Positions 36,801-48,319 of a stretch of DNA of 64,000 nt are shown in pieces. The notes beneath the pieces were generated by a model that saw nothing but the letters and a program-made list of their open reading frames with translations, was not told the origin of the DNA and searched no databases. The position numbers and the translations under genes were made by a program. The first letter of the stretch is position 1, and each line of letters begins with the position of its first letter. Origin of the DNA: Cordia subcordata (Eukaryota > Streptophyta > Magnoliopsida > Boraginales > Cordiaceae); NCBI GenBank assembly GCA_028554755.1, contig JAPTOF010000025.1, positions 4,637,501-4,701,500 on the forward strand. The letters run 5' to 3'.

Positions 36801-37394
36801 TGTGAGAAGTCTCTTAAGTTTGCAAAAAACTCATATTTGTTAATTGTACAATATCAGTAAATTATGCTAAATTGAGTGATTTAGTATAATTTTGGATATA
36901 ATGCAGATCCAAACAAGAACAAACAATTTTGCAGCTAAAACCAAGAATAAAAACTGAAAATTTGTGGATTCCAAGCAGCAGTCCACAACAAAAATCATTG
37001 CTAATAAGCGTCAGATAAGGCAATTCAAATGTCTACGAAAAGCTAAAAAATTGGAGCTACAACTTTCATATATTGAGTTTTGCCCAATTTTGATGTTAAG
37101 ATAGTGAAAATTTCACTTGAAGTTCCAGCCAGAGGAAAATCAGCAAGTCAAAGTCTTAAGTTATGGGGGGCCCCATTACCTTTAAAAGAAAATGGAAGCT
37201 TTGGATGGAAGCCTTGGAAGTATAGTAGCTTTTCATGTGGAAATCAAGAACCAAGCAAGGCTAAAGAAAATGGTGGGGCCCCCAGGGTGTTTTAATGCAA
37301 TCCAAATTGTAGCAATCCAATTCCTCCTTATTAAACGCAGCACTTGAAAAATCACGCTCTTTCTTTTGCAACTTTTTTTTAAGAAAAAAATAGA
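36801..37394 (+). repeat. Athila(+) 3' LTR, segment 1
   Basis: It starts TGTGAGAAGTC right after the PPT and aligns with 11857-12365 and then with the start of 30122-30190 (TTTCTTTTGC, ATAGAGCATT). It is interrupted near 37395 by a LINE tail. The 71-codon ORF at 37080-37295 is spurious. Confidence 0.85.
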
Positions 37395-38208
37395 GCATTT
37401 CTGTACTCAAAAAAAAAAAAAAAAAACAGAGGAAGTTTATTATGGATGGTGGGTAGCGTTGGCAAACTGGCAACCTTGTTTTTTGCTTAATTTTTGGGGC
37501 GACTAATCTGCCAATGTTGTGCATGTAGAGGAATGATCTTATTACTTGGATTGGTTCACCTAATGGAATTTGTTTCTACTAGGTTGGCATGGAAGATGAT
37601 AAGAACAAAGCACCCTATTGTGGATTGGAGTGAGAAGATTTGATTTAATGGACTTGTGCCTACACATGCTACTTCCTCTTGGTTGGCTTGGCTGGATAGG
37701 CTCCTAAGAAATGAAGAAAATTAACCCTTGGGACAGATAATTGGTATGTGGAGGATACGAGTCATTTATTTTTTGACTACTTGATTACTAGAAAGATGCG
37801 GGTGAGAATTATGAAGCTTGTGTAAGGTCCTCACTGGCTTTCATCTTGGGATCATATTTGTCGCTAGTTTGTTCCCAGAGTATTAAGGAAATTCAGTATG
37901 GTCCTTTGCTGCTAGGCTAGCTCTTGAAACGGTGATCTATCATGTATAGAGAGAGCAAAACCAAAAAATCCATCTGAATGCCCGAATATACAATGAAGAT
38001 CAAGTGGTTTTTGCTATTTGCTTTGAAGTTAAAACTAGGCTGACTACAAGAAAAATGTATAGGCAGGGTTCTTCTTGTGAATTCTTATGCAATAGATGGG
38101 GCTTAGAGCCTTAAGTTTTTTGTTGATTGACGTGGGGTGAACTGGTTTTCTAGTGTAAATATTTCTGAATTTCAATGATAGTACTTGCTTTCTTCAAAAT
38201 AAGTAAAT
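37395..38208 (+). mobile_element. 5'-truncated L1-type LINE with zf-RVT remnant
   Basis: Plus-strand frames show the plant L1 C-terminus: FNGLVPTHATSSWLAWLDRL near 37645-37705, then a zinc-binding-like EDTSHLFFDYLITRKMRV near 37750-37805 with the first Cys lost, and TVIYHVWRERNQKIH-like near 37932-37978. It ends in an A-rich (AAAT)n tail at about 38195-38222. An 18-base A run at about 37408-37426 near its start may be a separate older tail. It splits an LTR that is continuous at 30160-30200. Confidence 0.8.
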
Positions 38209-38551
38209 AAATAAATAAATAAATTTTAGAGATTAAACTGAGGGAATTTGGAGGCAACTCTTGATAAATTTTGTGGGATAGATAATTCAGAGTTTATTTA
38301 TTTACAAATAATACAATGAGTCTTTCTTTCCTTAATTCTTTTAGTTTTGCTTTAAATTTTATTATGAATTAAATCCTTATGATTAGAGGTGATAGTTAGT
38401 GATTTATGTTATTCATATTTTTGATACTTTGGAATTTATTTATTTTATTCGTATTTGTGCTTTATCATATATTATTTTCTTCATTAGTCATTACTATGCT
38501 TGTAGCTAATTTTCATTAGTCAACAATTCATACTTTTTGCGATATGGAAAT
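38209..38551 (+). repeat. Athila(+) 3' LTR, segment 2
   Basis: From TTTTAGAGATTAAACTGAGG to TTTTTGCGATATGGAAAT; it aligns with 30192-30500. It is interrupted at 38552 by the non-autonomous LTR element. Confidence 0.85.
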
Positions 38552-38984
38552 TGTTAGGAATTCAGGGTGTTTAGAATGAAGGTAAACAAAATAGAGAAAG
38601 ATGTAAACACGATGGACACTAATATTTTTAACGTGGTTCGGCCTTCTACCTATATCCACGAGTAGACAAAAGAATTCACTATGATAAGAACAAATACATT
38701 ACACAGAGAGAGGGCTTGAGCCGCTCTTCTCACCCTCAAAATCACTCACTCTTTATTCACCTCTCTGTCTCTTTGTCTCACTCTAATACAATAGGCAAAG
38801 CCCCTTTAATAAAGTATAAAAAACAACAAATATGGCAGCACCATGAATATGATAATGCTACAAATATGATAAGAATAGAGACATGGTAGGAGAACAAAAA
38901 AGACAGAACCCCTAAGTTGATCAAGACTAGGATTCTTATGGCCCATATTCCTAAAACGTCCAATTAGAATACAGACCATACTCA
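38552..38984 (-). repeat. 3' LTR of the non-autonomous minus-strand element
   Basis: 433 bp with TG...CA ends. It is near-identical in layout to 49211-49647: AACGTGGTTCG, ACACAGAGAGAGGGCT, TTTGTCTCACTCTAATACAA and GAGACATAGTAGGAGAAC (as GAGACATGGTAGGAGAAC). On the minus strand a TATA-like box precedes the CTTTGCC...TTGTATTAGAGTGAGAC start region. Purine-rich AGGTAGAGATTTCT on the minus strand at 38985-38998 is the likely PPT. Confidence 0.85.
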
Positions 38985-40990
38985 AGAAATCTCTACCTAG
39001 GACTGTATTTGCTCCACATCAGCAACTTCGAACATCTCTTGCTCTAGCTGCCATTTGCGCCACAATAGTCCTATTGCCATGCATTGCCCATACCTCCCAA
39101 GTTCCTAGCCATCTGCTAGAACTTGTCCTAGTAGTATCTCCTTGGTCTTTCATGATCAGCTCAAGATCGAACCAACATCTACAATGTTCTATAGCGCTCT
39201 AAGGAACTTCTTTGAATGCCTACAGTATCCTTAACAACTAATGCTTCCATCGCTCCACCTATTCCTCAGATCCGCGTACGTGAAGTGCACCATCTTTGCC
39301 TGCAGTACCAACTCACTAAATCTCACTAGTATTAGGCCTTTAATCTCACTATGAGAGCCTTGGTTATGCACACTTGTCCCACTCGGACATTGCATCAGCC
39401 TCTAATGTAAATCCTAGATATCTTTTGACTCATCCTCTCATCATTCAATGTCATAACATACTGCTACATCTTAGAGACACACCCATCTCATTCTGTTGAA
39501 GTCCACATGATTTAACTATCTTCGGCCATCTCTTAGAGCACTCTCTGAGCTTCTACAAAAAGCTCAACCTACTCCATGGCACCATAGTTCAAATCAATTC
39601 CAAGATACACCTCACCGTGTACCTACAATTATTGTCACACAGACTGCTCCACTTGTTACTTCACGGAACTCGTGAGCCACCCAGCTCTACTTGTTCCCCT
39701 ATTTTATGATTCGTACTTAGCTCCTACTTCGTAGTCCCTTTTGTGGTCTTACACGTTTTCATTGGAAACCCTCGAAGACTCATTCTCTGAACATTATAGT
39801 AGAAAACCTCGTCCTCCGCATGCATTGTTCTCTGCCTCCAACTTGCCATCTTCCAAGTGAGCAAAGAAAAACATCAGGAAGATAAACACCACTGAGAAAT
39901 ACTTGCAGAAGCTATGGATGGAGATGGAGGTCGAATCACCTCATAGAACACCTCAGTCTCTAATCTTTGACTCATGGCAACATCGAGAAAGCCCCACCTT
40001 TCTCCGAAAGAGTTCACACAACTCTTCACACAGAGCTTTCAACTTATGTCCTTTCCAAGATGTTCACCGCTCTCCACTCTCCACTTGACACCTTGTTAAA
40101 ATGCTCACCATTTTCATGGGTACTTACCGATCACCTTCGCACGTCTGCATCTAAGTGATCATTACCTTCAGAAGGAACCCATACGATCACTCCACTGAAC
40201 TAGACCTTGATCTGGTTACCAATACACACATTGACCACACATGAGCCTCTTTGTCTTCTTTGAAATGCAACACTAATTAGTTTCTCACAATCAGTCCTTC
40301 TTCACATGTGGCCCACATACCACAAGAGTGTAGTGTCTTAATCATTTCTCCTCGATGCAACCATCAAACTTATGATCGTACTCACCAAGAAGACCATACA
40401 AATGTCCATCCATCAATTTTTCCATGTTCGCACCTCTCCAAAGGTCAAAACCATCTTCATTTACTCCAAAACACACATTACATGGAATCTGGCCAAACAG
40501 ACTGCAAATTCAGACTTAGCACAATGAAAAACCTTTGGAAATCCTAGTCAACTCTGGTCAATACCCAGTCAATGCCAATTCCGCGATCAAAGTCAAAAAA
40601 ATCCCAAAATCGTGTACTTCAAAGTTGAATTTTGCCAAACGGAGCACAAAATTGGATTTAGGACGTCCAAAAACATTTGGCAAGGTCTTGGTTAACTTTG
40701 TTTTGGTCCGAAAAAGCATCAGTCAATGCGGTCAAAGCTTCAGTCAACTTAGGCTCATAATTAGCACCTATGCGCGTCAAACTTAATCACAACCCTCCAT
40801 TAGATCAAGTTATTTTTAAATCTGCACTCCAAATCACTCACATCCATAAAGCCCCCAAAGGCTGCACTACACTTGATCAACTCGTATCAAATTCATCATT
40901 CAAGATCAGGGGCCATGATTTGAAGCTGACCTTATCAACATTGCACCGTGTCACACTGGATGATCCCCATGGTTATCTTCTTCAATGATT
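38985..40990 (-). other. Interior of the non-autonomous LTR element, 3' part
   Basis: No gag or pol motif was found on either strand. The plus-strand ORFs of 61-83 codons at 39903-40988 show no family features and are probably chance. Repeated TTGACT/GTCAA words occur near 40540-40760. Together with 48311-49210 the interior is about 2.9 kb without the MULE, which fits a LARD-type derivative. Confidence 0.5.
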
Positions 40991-41088
40991 GAAAATTTTT
41001 TTATACCCTTATTTTAAAATTTTATCACAAAAATACCCTACCTTTTAAATTTGTTTCAAAAAAACCCTTTTCGATAAGTCACCTATCG
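40991..41088. repeat. MULE left terminal inverted repeat
   Basis: Matches the reverse complement of 48213-48310 with small indels: TTATACCCTTATTTTAAA, ATCACAAAAATACCCTAC (right side ATCGCAAAATACCCTAC) and CCCTTTTCGATAAGTCACCT (right side TCTTTTCGGTAAATCACTT). Confidence 0.9.
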
Positions 41089-41193
41089 TTACCGTTTGCC
41101 ACGCTGTCAAAGCATATTTTGATTAAACGGTAAGTCACTTACCGTCTGACATACTGTCAGCACGAATCTCGTTGAACGGTAAGACTTATCGTT
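41072..41193. repeat. Left subterminal palindrome cluster
   Basis: Three imperfect palindromes of one consensus: CGATAAGTCACCTATCG (41072-41088), ACGGTAAGTCACTTACCGT (41127-41145) and AACGGTAAGACTTATCGTT (41175-41193). Equivalent palindromes lie at the right end. They are likely binding sites for the MULE transposase, by analogy with subterminal motifs in other transposons; that is inference. Confidence 0.85.
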
Positions 41194-41437
41194 CCTTTAT
41201 AGCATTACTCCCTTTTGAATGGTAATTCACCTGTTGACCCTGAATGGCTTGAACCCTTATTTAATTCCTGCTCTTTCATTCTCAGAAGGCCCAACATTCC
41301 CAATCCAAAATTCTTATTACCCATATATAATCTACCCAGTCTCCTTAATTTTTGAAATGCCCAAAATCTCTCCAATTATCTTCCACACATACATACTTCT
41401 ATAAAATTCTCTTATATTTTTTAATCAGTCAAAAAAT

Positions 41438-44042
41438 ATGAATACAGTCTCTGTTCTTTTATATTACATCAGAGAAAAATTTAATGGCCCTTACAATATC
41501 GATTATAAAACTACAAAGCCTGTTCGTAAGGTCAAAATAACACATGAAACATCATACAATGAATTTGTTTATAGAGTCTATGAGAAGCTTAATTTGCATT
41601 ATAGCATCGACAGGGTTGAGCTATCGCATCATTTCCAATTGAGGGTCGTACAGTTACAGTATCCATATTTTAGGGAGGCGGCAATCAGCAACGATAAAGA
41701 TTTGATGGACGTATTTCGAATAGCTTGTGATGATAATAACATGAATAATACTCATGTTATTGTTGAAGTAAAGGCAGACGACGTGTACATCCCGTAACAA
41801 ATCAATGATTTCCAGCGTGATGGCACTGTTCCCGACTTGAATACCGAACCATCACATTACGTTGTTGTTGGGAGTCCAGGGCCATCTCATAGTGTGAGGG
41901 TGGACTTGAATATGGACACATTTCAATCTGAACCCGACGAAGAAGATAAGGACATGGTCCTGAACGAGAACGATGCCTGGTACAATGATGATGATGTCTT
42001 CTATGGCAATTCAAACCCTGGGAATGTTAATGCTCAATGTAAGGGGCCATCAGGTGGTGCGGAGTCCAATGGCAGTGCAGTACTGATGTACAGTGAACTT
42101 GAAACTGCTCAGTTCCATATCGTTAGTCAAGAATGTTATATGGATAGTATGGAGAAGCACAAAACGCACTTATTTTGGGATGAGAACGAGAAGGAATTGG
42201 CCGAAGAAATGGTTTTCCCATCCAAGAAGGATCTGATTCGGGTGGTTCAGATGTGCTCGATAAAGGTACAATGTGAATACAAAGTCAGGATGTCTGAACC
42301 AGATTTATGGGTTGTTTGTTGCATAAATGCTTCCAACCCTAAAAATCCATGTAGGTGGAATTGTGGGCGATTCGAAAATTCACGCATCGCCAGTTTGAAA
42401 TAACAAAGTATTGGGGCGTGAATAATTGCTTCAGTGATAGACGAAGGTCCGACCATAAAAATGTTACCGCTGCGCTGGTCGGATATACGTTTATGCACTT
42501 TGTAAAATACAAGCTTGATTTCGAGGTGGGTTTTGTACTAGCACACATTATGGGCACCTTTCACATGAACATTTCATATAGAAAGGCATGACGTGGCCAA
42601 AATAAGGCCATCAAAATGGTGTACATCGATTGGGATGAGTCGTATTAGTTACTTTTGTGATTTTTTAGAGCCGTCAAGGCAATTAATCCGGGGACAGTTG
42701 TAACATGCAAGTTCTTCCATGGGTCGACGCAAGGAACCAAAATTTTCAATTATGTGTTTTGGGCATTTGTACCATGTATTGCAGTGTGGAAGCATTGTCG
42801 TCTAGTGCTATCTCTCGAAGGGACCTACCTGCATGGTTAATATAAAGGGCATCCTCTAACAACATTGACAGCTGATGCTAATAGGTAGATATTACCGTTG
42901 GCGTTTGCAGTTGTCGATATAGAGACAACCGATAGTTGGCCATGGTTCTTTCAACTGGTACGAATGCATTTTCTCCATGATATAGAGGAGATTTGTAGAG
43001 TGTCTAATAGAAATGCAGGAAATTTTGCTACCGTGAATCGTATCTCATCTTATGGGCAATTGCGGGTGAAACATCGGATATGCTTGAGGCACCTCAAAAG
43101 CAATGTCATGAAATAGTTCCACAACCAGTATATAAAGGACTTGTGTTGGAGAGCTGGTAAGGAAAATCAAGTCTGCAAACACTTAGAGGTAATGCGAAAA
43201 ATTTTGGAAGTTGACCCAACACCAAGCGAACCTGATAGACTGGCATATGACTATCTCACCAACATAGACCGAGAGATGTGGACGCTGTGTGCTGATGGAG
43301 GTTATCGGTAGGGTATGATGACTACAAATAGTGTGGAGTGTTTCAACGGTGTCCTTGTTGGGTCGAGGTATTTGCCCATCACAGCGTTAGTACCACACAT
43401 TTTCATGAAGTGTGCCGAATACTTCTACAACCAGTGTATACATGCGAGGCACTTAGCAGGACAAGAATTTGTCATCCCAGTTAAAATGAGAGAATTGTTT
43501 GACAAATGGGAGGCAAAGTCATACCTTCATAATGTGCTCCATTTTCACTACGAAGCAGGTCCAGCACAGGTTGGCCGGTTGTAGGAATCATTCACTGACA
43601 AACGTCCTATACAAGTGGCCAGATTTTACGGAAGACATGTACCTGCGGCAAGTGGACAGCTTATCATTTGCTATGTTTGCATGCCCAGGCAGTAGCACGC
43701 TATTTGAATGTAATATCATCAAACCTATTCCCACTTGAATATAAGGTGGAAGCATACAAGGCTACATATTTCATCCCATTTCAACCACTGAGACACGTTG
43801 ATTATTGGCCAGATGCACCTGCTTGGCAATTGCAACCTAATCCAGGCAGGTTGCGGTAGAGAAATAAAGGACCCGCCAGGGGTAGACGCATCCCTAGTGA
43901 GATAGATCACTCAGACCAAGTTGTTAGACGAAGGTGTTCAAATTGCAGTCAACTGGGGCACAACATTACCAGGTGCCCCAAAATCAAACTAACTTCACAC
44001 CACAATAGTTGTGATAAACTTTGTCCATCGTGTAACTTGTAA
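41438..44042 (+). pseudogene. MuDR-type transposase, degraded
   Basis: An N-terminal ORF (41438-41797) has a PB1-like fold pattern. An acidic linker leads to the MuDR DNA-binding domain (EEMVFPSKKDLIRVVQMCSI near 42203-42262, then EYKVRMSE...WVVCCINAS, NPCRWN). A frame break near 42355 is followed by the MULE catalytic domain (RAVKAINPGTVV, FWAFVPCIAVWKHC, LPLAFAVVDIETTDSW-like, TTNSVECFN). A CCHC knuckle CSNCSQLGHNITRCP lies near 43938-43982, with the stop at 44040-44042. The first catalytic Asp (usually S-I-D-G-T) is Glu at 42817-42819, the region of the second Asp reads CRVSNRNAG, and the third acidic residue (Glu 43336-43338) is present. In-frame stops at least near 42590, 42838, 43114, 43312 and 43582 make it non-functional. 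The SWIM C-x-C...C-x-H motif is obscured by a frameshift near 43650-43740. Confidence 0.88.
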
Positions 44043-44286
44043 TAATGTTCGAGATAGATGTATCGTACTGTATTCACTATGTGTAATGTTTAAAGTATTG
44101 AATTGCTTTAATGTCTAATGTATTTTGGGTTGTAATGTTTGATGTAATCTTGGTGCAGTAGTACTTACGAATACCAAGCTGTAATGCATGTAAAACTTGC
44201 TTGCTAAAGGTAAAGAATTCATATACATACAATTAAGGATAAATTACATAAAAGAATAAATGACAAAAAAGAATAAAAAAACAAGA
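44043..44286. other. Spacer between convergent MULE genes
   Basis: Shared 3' flank of the plus-strand transposase and minus-strand PMD gene. AT-rich; nothing recognized, though both genes must terminate here. Confidence 0.5.
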
Positions 44287-46803
44287 CTACCCTATCCCAT
44301 GTGCTGGAGGATGTCCTTTCTTTGTGCGAGGGGGCTGGACTCGTCCAGGCTGCGAGGTAGCCAGGCGTTTCCCAGCTAGCTGTGGTGGCAAATCCTCAGT
44401 TGTGGCCTGCCGATCCCCACCCTGGTCACCACCATGATCACCGCCCTACTCCTCACCCTACTCATCCTATGATGGGGCAAAATAGTCTTCAACCCGCAGG
44501 GGGAAGTAGAAGGGTTCGCCTTACCATGTCCCCTTGAATGCGTATACTGGGTCCCCATCGATGCTGTTGGGGGTATGTTCATCTGCGTCGGCTCATACAC
44601 AAACGGGGACGACATGGGTGGACAGAAAGAAGCAGATGGGTTCGATGTAAACAGATGAATGCCCTAACTAGCCAGGTAAACTACATATAGGATGATCCAC
44701 TGGGCCCCGGCTAGGTCTACTGTGAGGGCTGAGTCCACTGTGTGGGATAGGGTGGATATGACTAGTAGCCTCACTGGTAAGTCGGGATAGGCTGTTGCAG
44801 GGGGGGTGTGGGCCCACTGGTATGACGGTAGGGGCTAGTGTGGGGTGTATAGGCTTACTGAGCATATTATGGCGGGGCGGGCTGTGAGGGTGTCTGGGTC
44901 CACGGGTACGTCAGGGGTGGCTGCAACCATTGCATCTACATTGCTGGTTGGGTCGATGTATTCGGCAAGTCAAAATACGAGGGTATGCCCAATATGTCGT
45001 CGTGCCGCATTTGCTTTAGCGCCTGTTGCATCCGGGACACAACATGATCCATCCAGCTGTAAGGGCGTCTACGCCAATGTATCCTATGTGTAATGCTGGG
45101 AGACGCGCTAGATATGGTGAAATGCACGACCCAAGGTCGAAGCCTGCACAACATATATAGTAAAAGGGCTTGAATTTATATTATATCCCCTGACAAATAC
45201 ATGAAGTGTGCCAATAACCAATGTGGTAAACTTACCATAAAATGCTAGTCATGTGCTGTAGCCGTATATCCCGCACGACGAGGAACCCAAGACGGATTGC
45301 CAATCTGGATGATGGAACGGTGTCGGTACCAATTCGTGTACTGCTGTAGGTGCACTGGATCTAGCCTATCTTTTATGACACCGTTCACTGTAATTGCCTG
45401 GGCATTTGCCCAATGTGCATGCCAATGCACCACGTCCGCGGCCTTCAACACCTCATTCCCTTTCAAATGTGACTATGACTTGAACGGCTCAGGGGCGTCT
45501 GGAATCGGTTGACGCATCACACGATCAGCTTGATGCCATTCAACCTCTTCACCGCATAGCAGGGTTACCTTGGTCCTCCACCATTCCAACTCTTCTGTAC
45601 AGTAATCCGACAGCTCCTCGATTACGTCCTTATATGGCTGCCAAAGAAATTGTAATGTAATAGTGTAGAGATATATTGGGTTATTACTATTTCGTTAACA
45701 TTGAAATAAATTAAACATACGACCTAAAATTGCAAATCAAAACAAACCTGGTCGGGCTGCAGCTTGTCAATAACATCACGATAAAGTAGTAGACCCCTAT
45801 TGGCCATGTCTATAAAGGACTTATCCATGAGGTACATCGCCTCGTGTGGCGCGTCTGGTAAGTTCCATCCAACCTCTGTAAAATGCATCCTGCTCTGAAT
45901 GTCCTAGGGCCTAGACTCAAGGAGTGTGGGCTAAAAACAATCGAATCTGTCCTACATCCACCACTGCAGATAAACAGTAACATTAATACAATTACGAAAT
46001 CATATATATTTATTTGATATAAAAAAAAAGTAAGTGACTGATGCCAAGTACCTGCAGCGGGGTGACTCTACCACATAAGAATGTCCTATCGGAATAAACG
46101 AAAGCATTGAACCCTCTGTACATATGTGCGAGCACTGTAGCGTCCCAGTTCATTCCCTTCACGGCCTTAATGTCCCGTAACAAAAGCAACCAGTTCATGT
46201 TCCCTAACTACCATTGGCATTGGTAAATAAATGAGAAACTATGTAGCTAAACATCCATAAATGGGCACGCCGCGCTGCAGTAGCACCATTGGGATCCTAT
46301 TGGTGAGTCATCTCATACAACCTCTTCACCTCAGATAGCCTAATCTTTCCGGTTCTCGGCTTTATATGTGACTTTGTTATTGTAATGCCACAAAGATCCT
46401 GGAAAAGCTGAGCCTACTCACCATACGCCCGCCTCATGGTATTTAAGTGCGGAATGGGAGCACCAGACACAGGTAACCCCTATAAGATGGCCACATCCTA
46501 TAAAGTGATAGCGGCCCCTCCGACGGGCAAATGGAAGGTGTGTGTCTCTGTTTGCCACCTCTCCACGATGGCTATTAATAAGGCATGGTCGAGTTCATGC
46601 CAACCTGCCTTATAACACCCGTAAAACCTTGCACACAATAACTCTTCCTGAACTAAAAAGTGCTCAGGGGTCTGTAATAAGTACTCGTCTTCTCGCTGGA
46701 TGCACAACTCCTTTGACGCGGCATCCCCTGTCAAAATCTGCATCCTGTGCTGGGCATAATGTAACAAGAGGGATGCATCCTGGGGTTTAAAGCGGACATC
46801 CAT
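44287..46803 (-). pseudogene. Plant mobile domain (aminotransferase-like, PMD) gene in the MULE
   Basis: The minus strand from ATG 46801-46803 reads a PMD: LLCARFYGCYKAGWHELDHA, LLIAIVERWQTETHTFHLPV, GGAAITL then an in-frame stop (46498), and DVAILYGLPVSGAPIPHLNT in the same frame. A second block (46199-46010) gives LLLLRDIKAVKGMNWDATVL, AHMYRGFNAFVYSDRTF. A third, near 45750-45970, has PTLLESRP, MHFTEVGWNLPDAPHEAMYL and RDVIDKLQPDQ ending at a GT donor. A fourth (about 45640-45237) has ADVVHWHAHWANAQAITVNG, YTNWYRHRSIIQIGNP. A Pro/Gln-rich C-terminus ends GHPPAHGIG with stop at 44287. The exon structure is inferred. PMD genes such as MAIN and MAIL1 derive from or travel with MULEs and gypsy elements. 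Stops near 46498, 46310 and 45480 suggest decay; protein length fits the family. Confidence 0.8.
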
Positions 46804-47530
46804 GCTGTATCTTGTGATTAAACAATTAACATGCGTAATAATATTAAATTATAGAATATCCTAATAAATTACAAGAAATTCGTAAGGAAATTTCTTATAT
46901 TTATTTTCTAATAAATTATTTTAATTTCACATTAAATTATATTGCTTCTCTATTCAAATAAACTACATTCAAATCCTAATAAATTACACCATATTCCTAG
47001 TAAATTACAAAAAATTATGTTATTTTCTAATCAAATAAACTTTTTAATTCCTAATAAATTACAAGAAATTCCTAAGGAAATTTCTTATATTTATTTTCTA
47101 TTATTTTATTTTGATATTAAATTATATTACTTTTCTAATCAAATAAACAACATTCAAATCCTAATAAATTACACCATAGTCCTAATAAATTATAAGAAAT
47201 TCCTGAGGAAATTTCTTATATTTGTTTTCTAATAAATTATTTTAATTTCGTATTAAATTATATTACTTTTCTATTCAAATAAACTATATTCTTTTTCCTA
47301 ATAAATTAAATAATATTCCTAATAAATTATAAACAATTATATTAATTTTCTAATCAAATAAACTTTATTAAATTTCTAATATATTACAAGAACTTCCTGG
47401 AAATTTCTTAACCATATTTTCTAATAAATTATATTAATTTCCTATTAAATTATATTACTTTTCTAATCAAATAAACTACATTCTTGTTCCTAATAAATTA
47501 TGCCATATTCCTAATAAATTACAATCAAGT
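46804..47530. repeat. AT-rich tandem repeat block in the MULE
   Basis: A composite unit of roughly 130-200 bp recurs about four times, each with AATTACAAGAAATTC, AAGGAAATTTCTTATATTTA, AAATTATATTACTTTTCTA and CAAATAAACTACATTC blocks. Starts are near 46865, 47057, 47190 and 47387. The unit carries many CCTAATAAATTA words. The 96-codon ORF at 46942-47232 is made entirely of this repeat and is not real. Confidence 0.85.
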
Positions 47531-48090
47531 ACACTATATTCCTTATAAATTTGCAGAAGTTTTTAATGTTAAATGGGCAATTTCAGTTCTATAAATTTTC
47601 TAAAAATCATAACTTTTCTAAAATCTTTCTAAATTTTCTAAATACTATAAATTTCTAACTAAAAAAAATGGTCATACATTACAAAATTATGTTAAATATC
47701 CTATTCATATACATGTCAATATATATTTATATATATGTATATGTATATATGCATGTAAAATAAACATTAAAACACATATAGCTATACACGTATCAATGTC
47801 ACATGTGCATATACTATATACATATGTACATACTCTACACACTACACATATACATACAATCGCATATTAACAACACGTATATATAAGTGAAAATCAATAT
47901 ATAAAAAATAAAAGGCCAGAATTTAGAAAATTTACAAGTAAAGACAATTTCCTGGACTTAGAGTGTACTTTTTTTGCAAAAAAATGGGTTGGGAGGGGAT
48001 TTTTTCGGCCAAAAAACTGGTGGGTCACGGGGGGAGGTGATTTTTTCACAGTGAGAAGGAAAAAGGGGGAAGGGGGTATATAAAGGCCAA
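47531..48090. other. MULE right-side noncoding region
   Basis: AT-rich with a (TA)n-like stretch at 47715-47760, then a G-rich stretch (GGGAGGGG, GGGGGGAGG, AAGGGGGAAGGGGG at 47990-48076) and TATATAAAGG at 48076-48085. The last could be a promoter directed toward the right end, but no gene follows. Confidence 0.45.
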
Positions 48091-48095
48091 AAAAA

Positions 48096-48229
48096 GGTAG
48101 GTCACCTACCGTTCGGTAGGTGGCTTACCGAAAACATTAAAGCCGCAATCATTTATTTTTTTAAATTTTTTCAAATTCCGGGATAAGTGAATGGTAAATC
48201 ACCTACCATTTCGGTAAGTGATTTACCGA
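48096..48229. repeat. Right subterminal palindrome cluster
   Basis: Four palindromes: GGTAGGTCACCTACC (48096-48110), CGGTAGGTGGCTTACCG (48114-48130), ATGGTAAATCACCTACCAT (48191-48209) and TCGGTAAGTGATTTACCGA (48211-48229). The consensus is shared with the left cluster. Confidence 0.85.
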
Positions 48230-48310
48230 AAAGAGTATTTTTTAAAAAAAATTTAAAAAGTAGGGTATTTTGCGATAAAAATTTAAAATAAGGGTATAAA
48301 AAAAATTTCC
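48213..48310. repeat. MULE right terminal inverted repeat
   Basis: Inverted counterpart of 40991-41088. The outermost bases read AAATTTCC on the plus strand, followed directly by the 9-bp duplication TCAATAATC. Confidence 0.9.
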
Positions 48311-48319
48311 TCAATAATC

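Larger units (their letters stand above)
40991..48310. mobile_element. Mutator-like element (MULE) with 9-bp TSD, transposase and PMD gene
   Basis: Terminal inverted repeats of about 95 bp: the left end GAAAATTTTTTTATACCCTT (40991) is mirrored by the right end (minus strand from 48310: GGAAATTTTTTTTATACCCT). The similarity continues through ATTTTAAAATTTTATC and ATACCCTAC blocks. Flanking 9-mers TCAATGATT (40982-40990) and TCAATAATC (48311-48319) match 7 of 9, the MULE hallmark length. Cargo: a MuDR-type transposase on plus, a plant-mobile-domain gene on minus, and an AT-rich tandem-repeat spacer. It sits inside a noncoding LTR retroelement. Confidence 0.9.

Noticed and set aside
37408..37426. 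A-run as evidence for a separate SINE
   Set aside because: No SINE body with Pol III boxes was recognized upstream; the sequence upstream is Athila LTR.
39903..40988. Series of overlapping plus-strand ORFs of 61-83 codons
   Set aside because: Different frames, no motif, no shared composition; expected by chance in a less AT-rich noncoding LTR-element interior.
46942..47232. 96-codon ORF rich in Asn, Ile and Tyr
   Set aside because: Made entirely of the AT-rich tandem repeat.
48076..48085. TATATAAAGG as a MULE promoter
   Set aside because: It points to the right end where no gene follows; kept only as a note.
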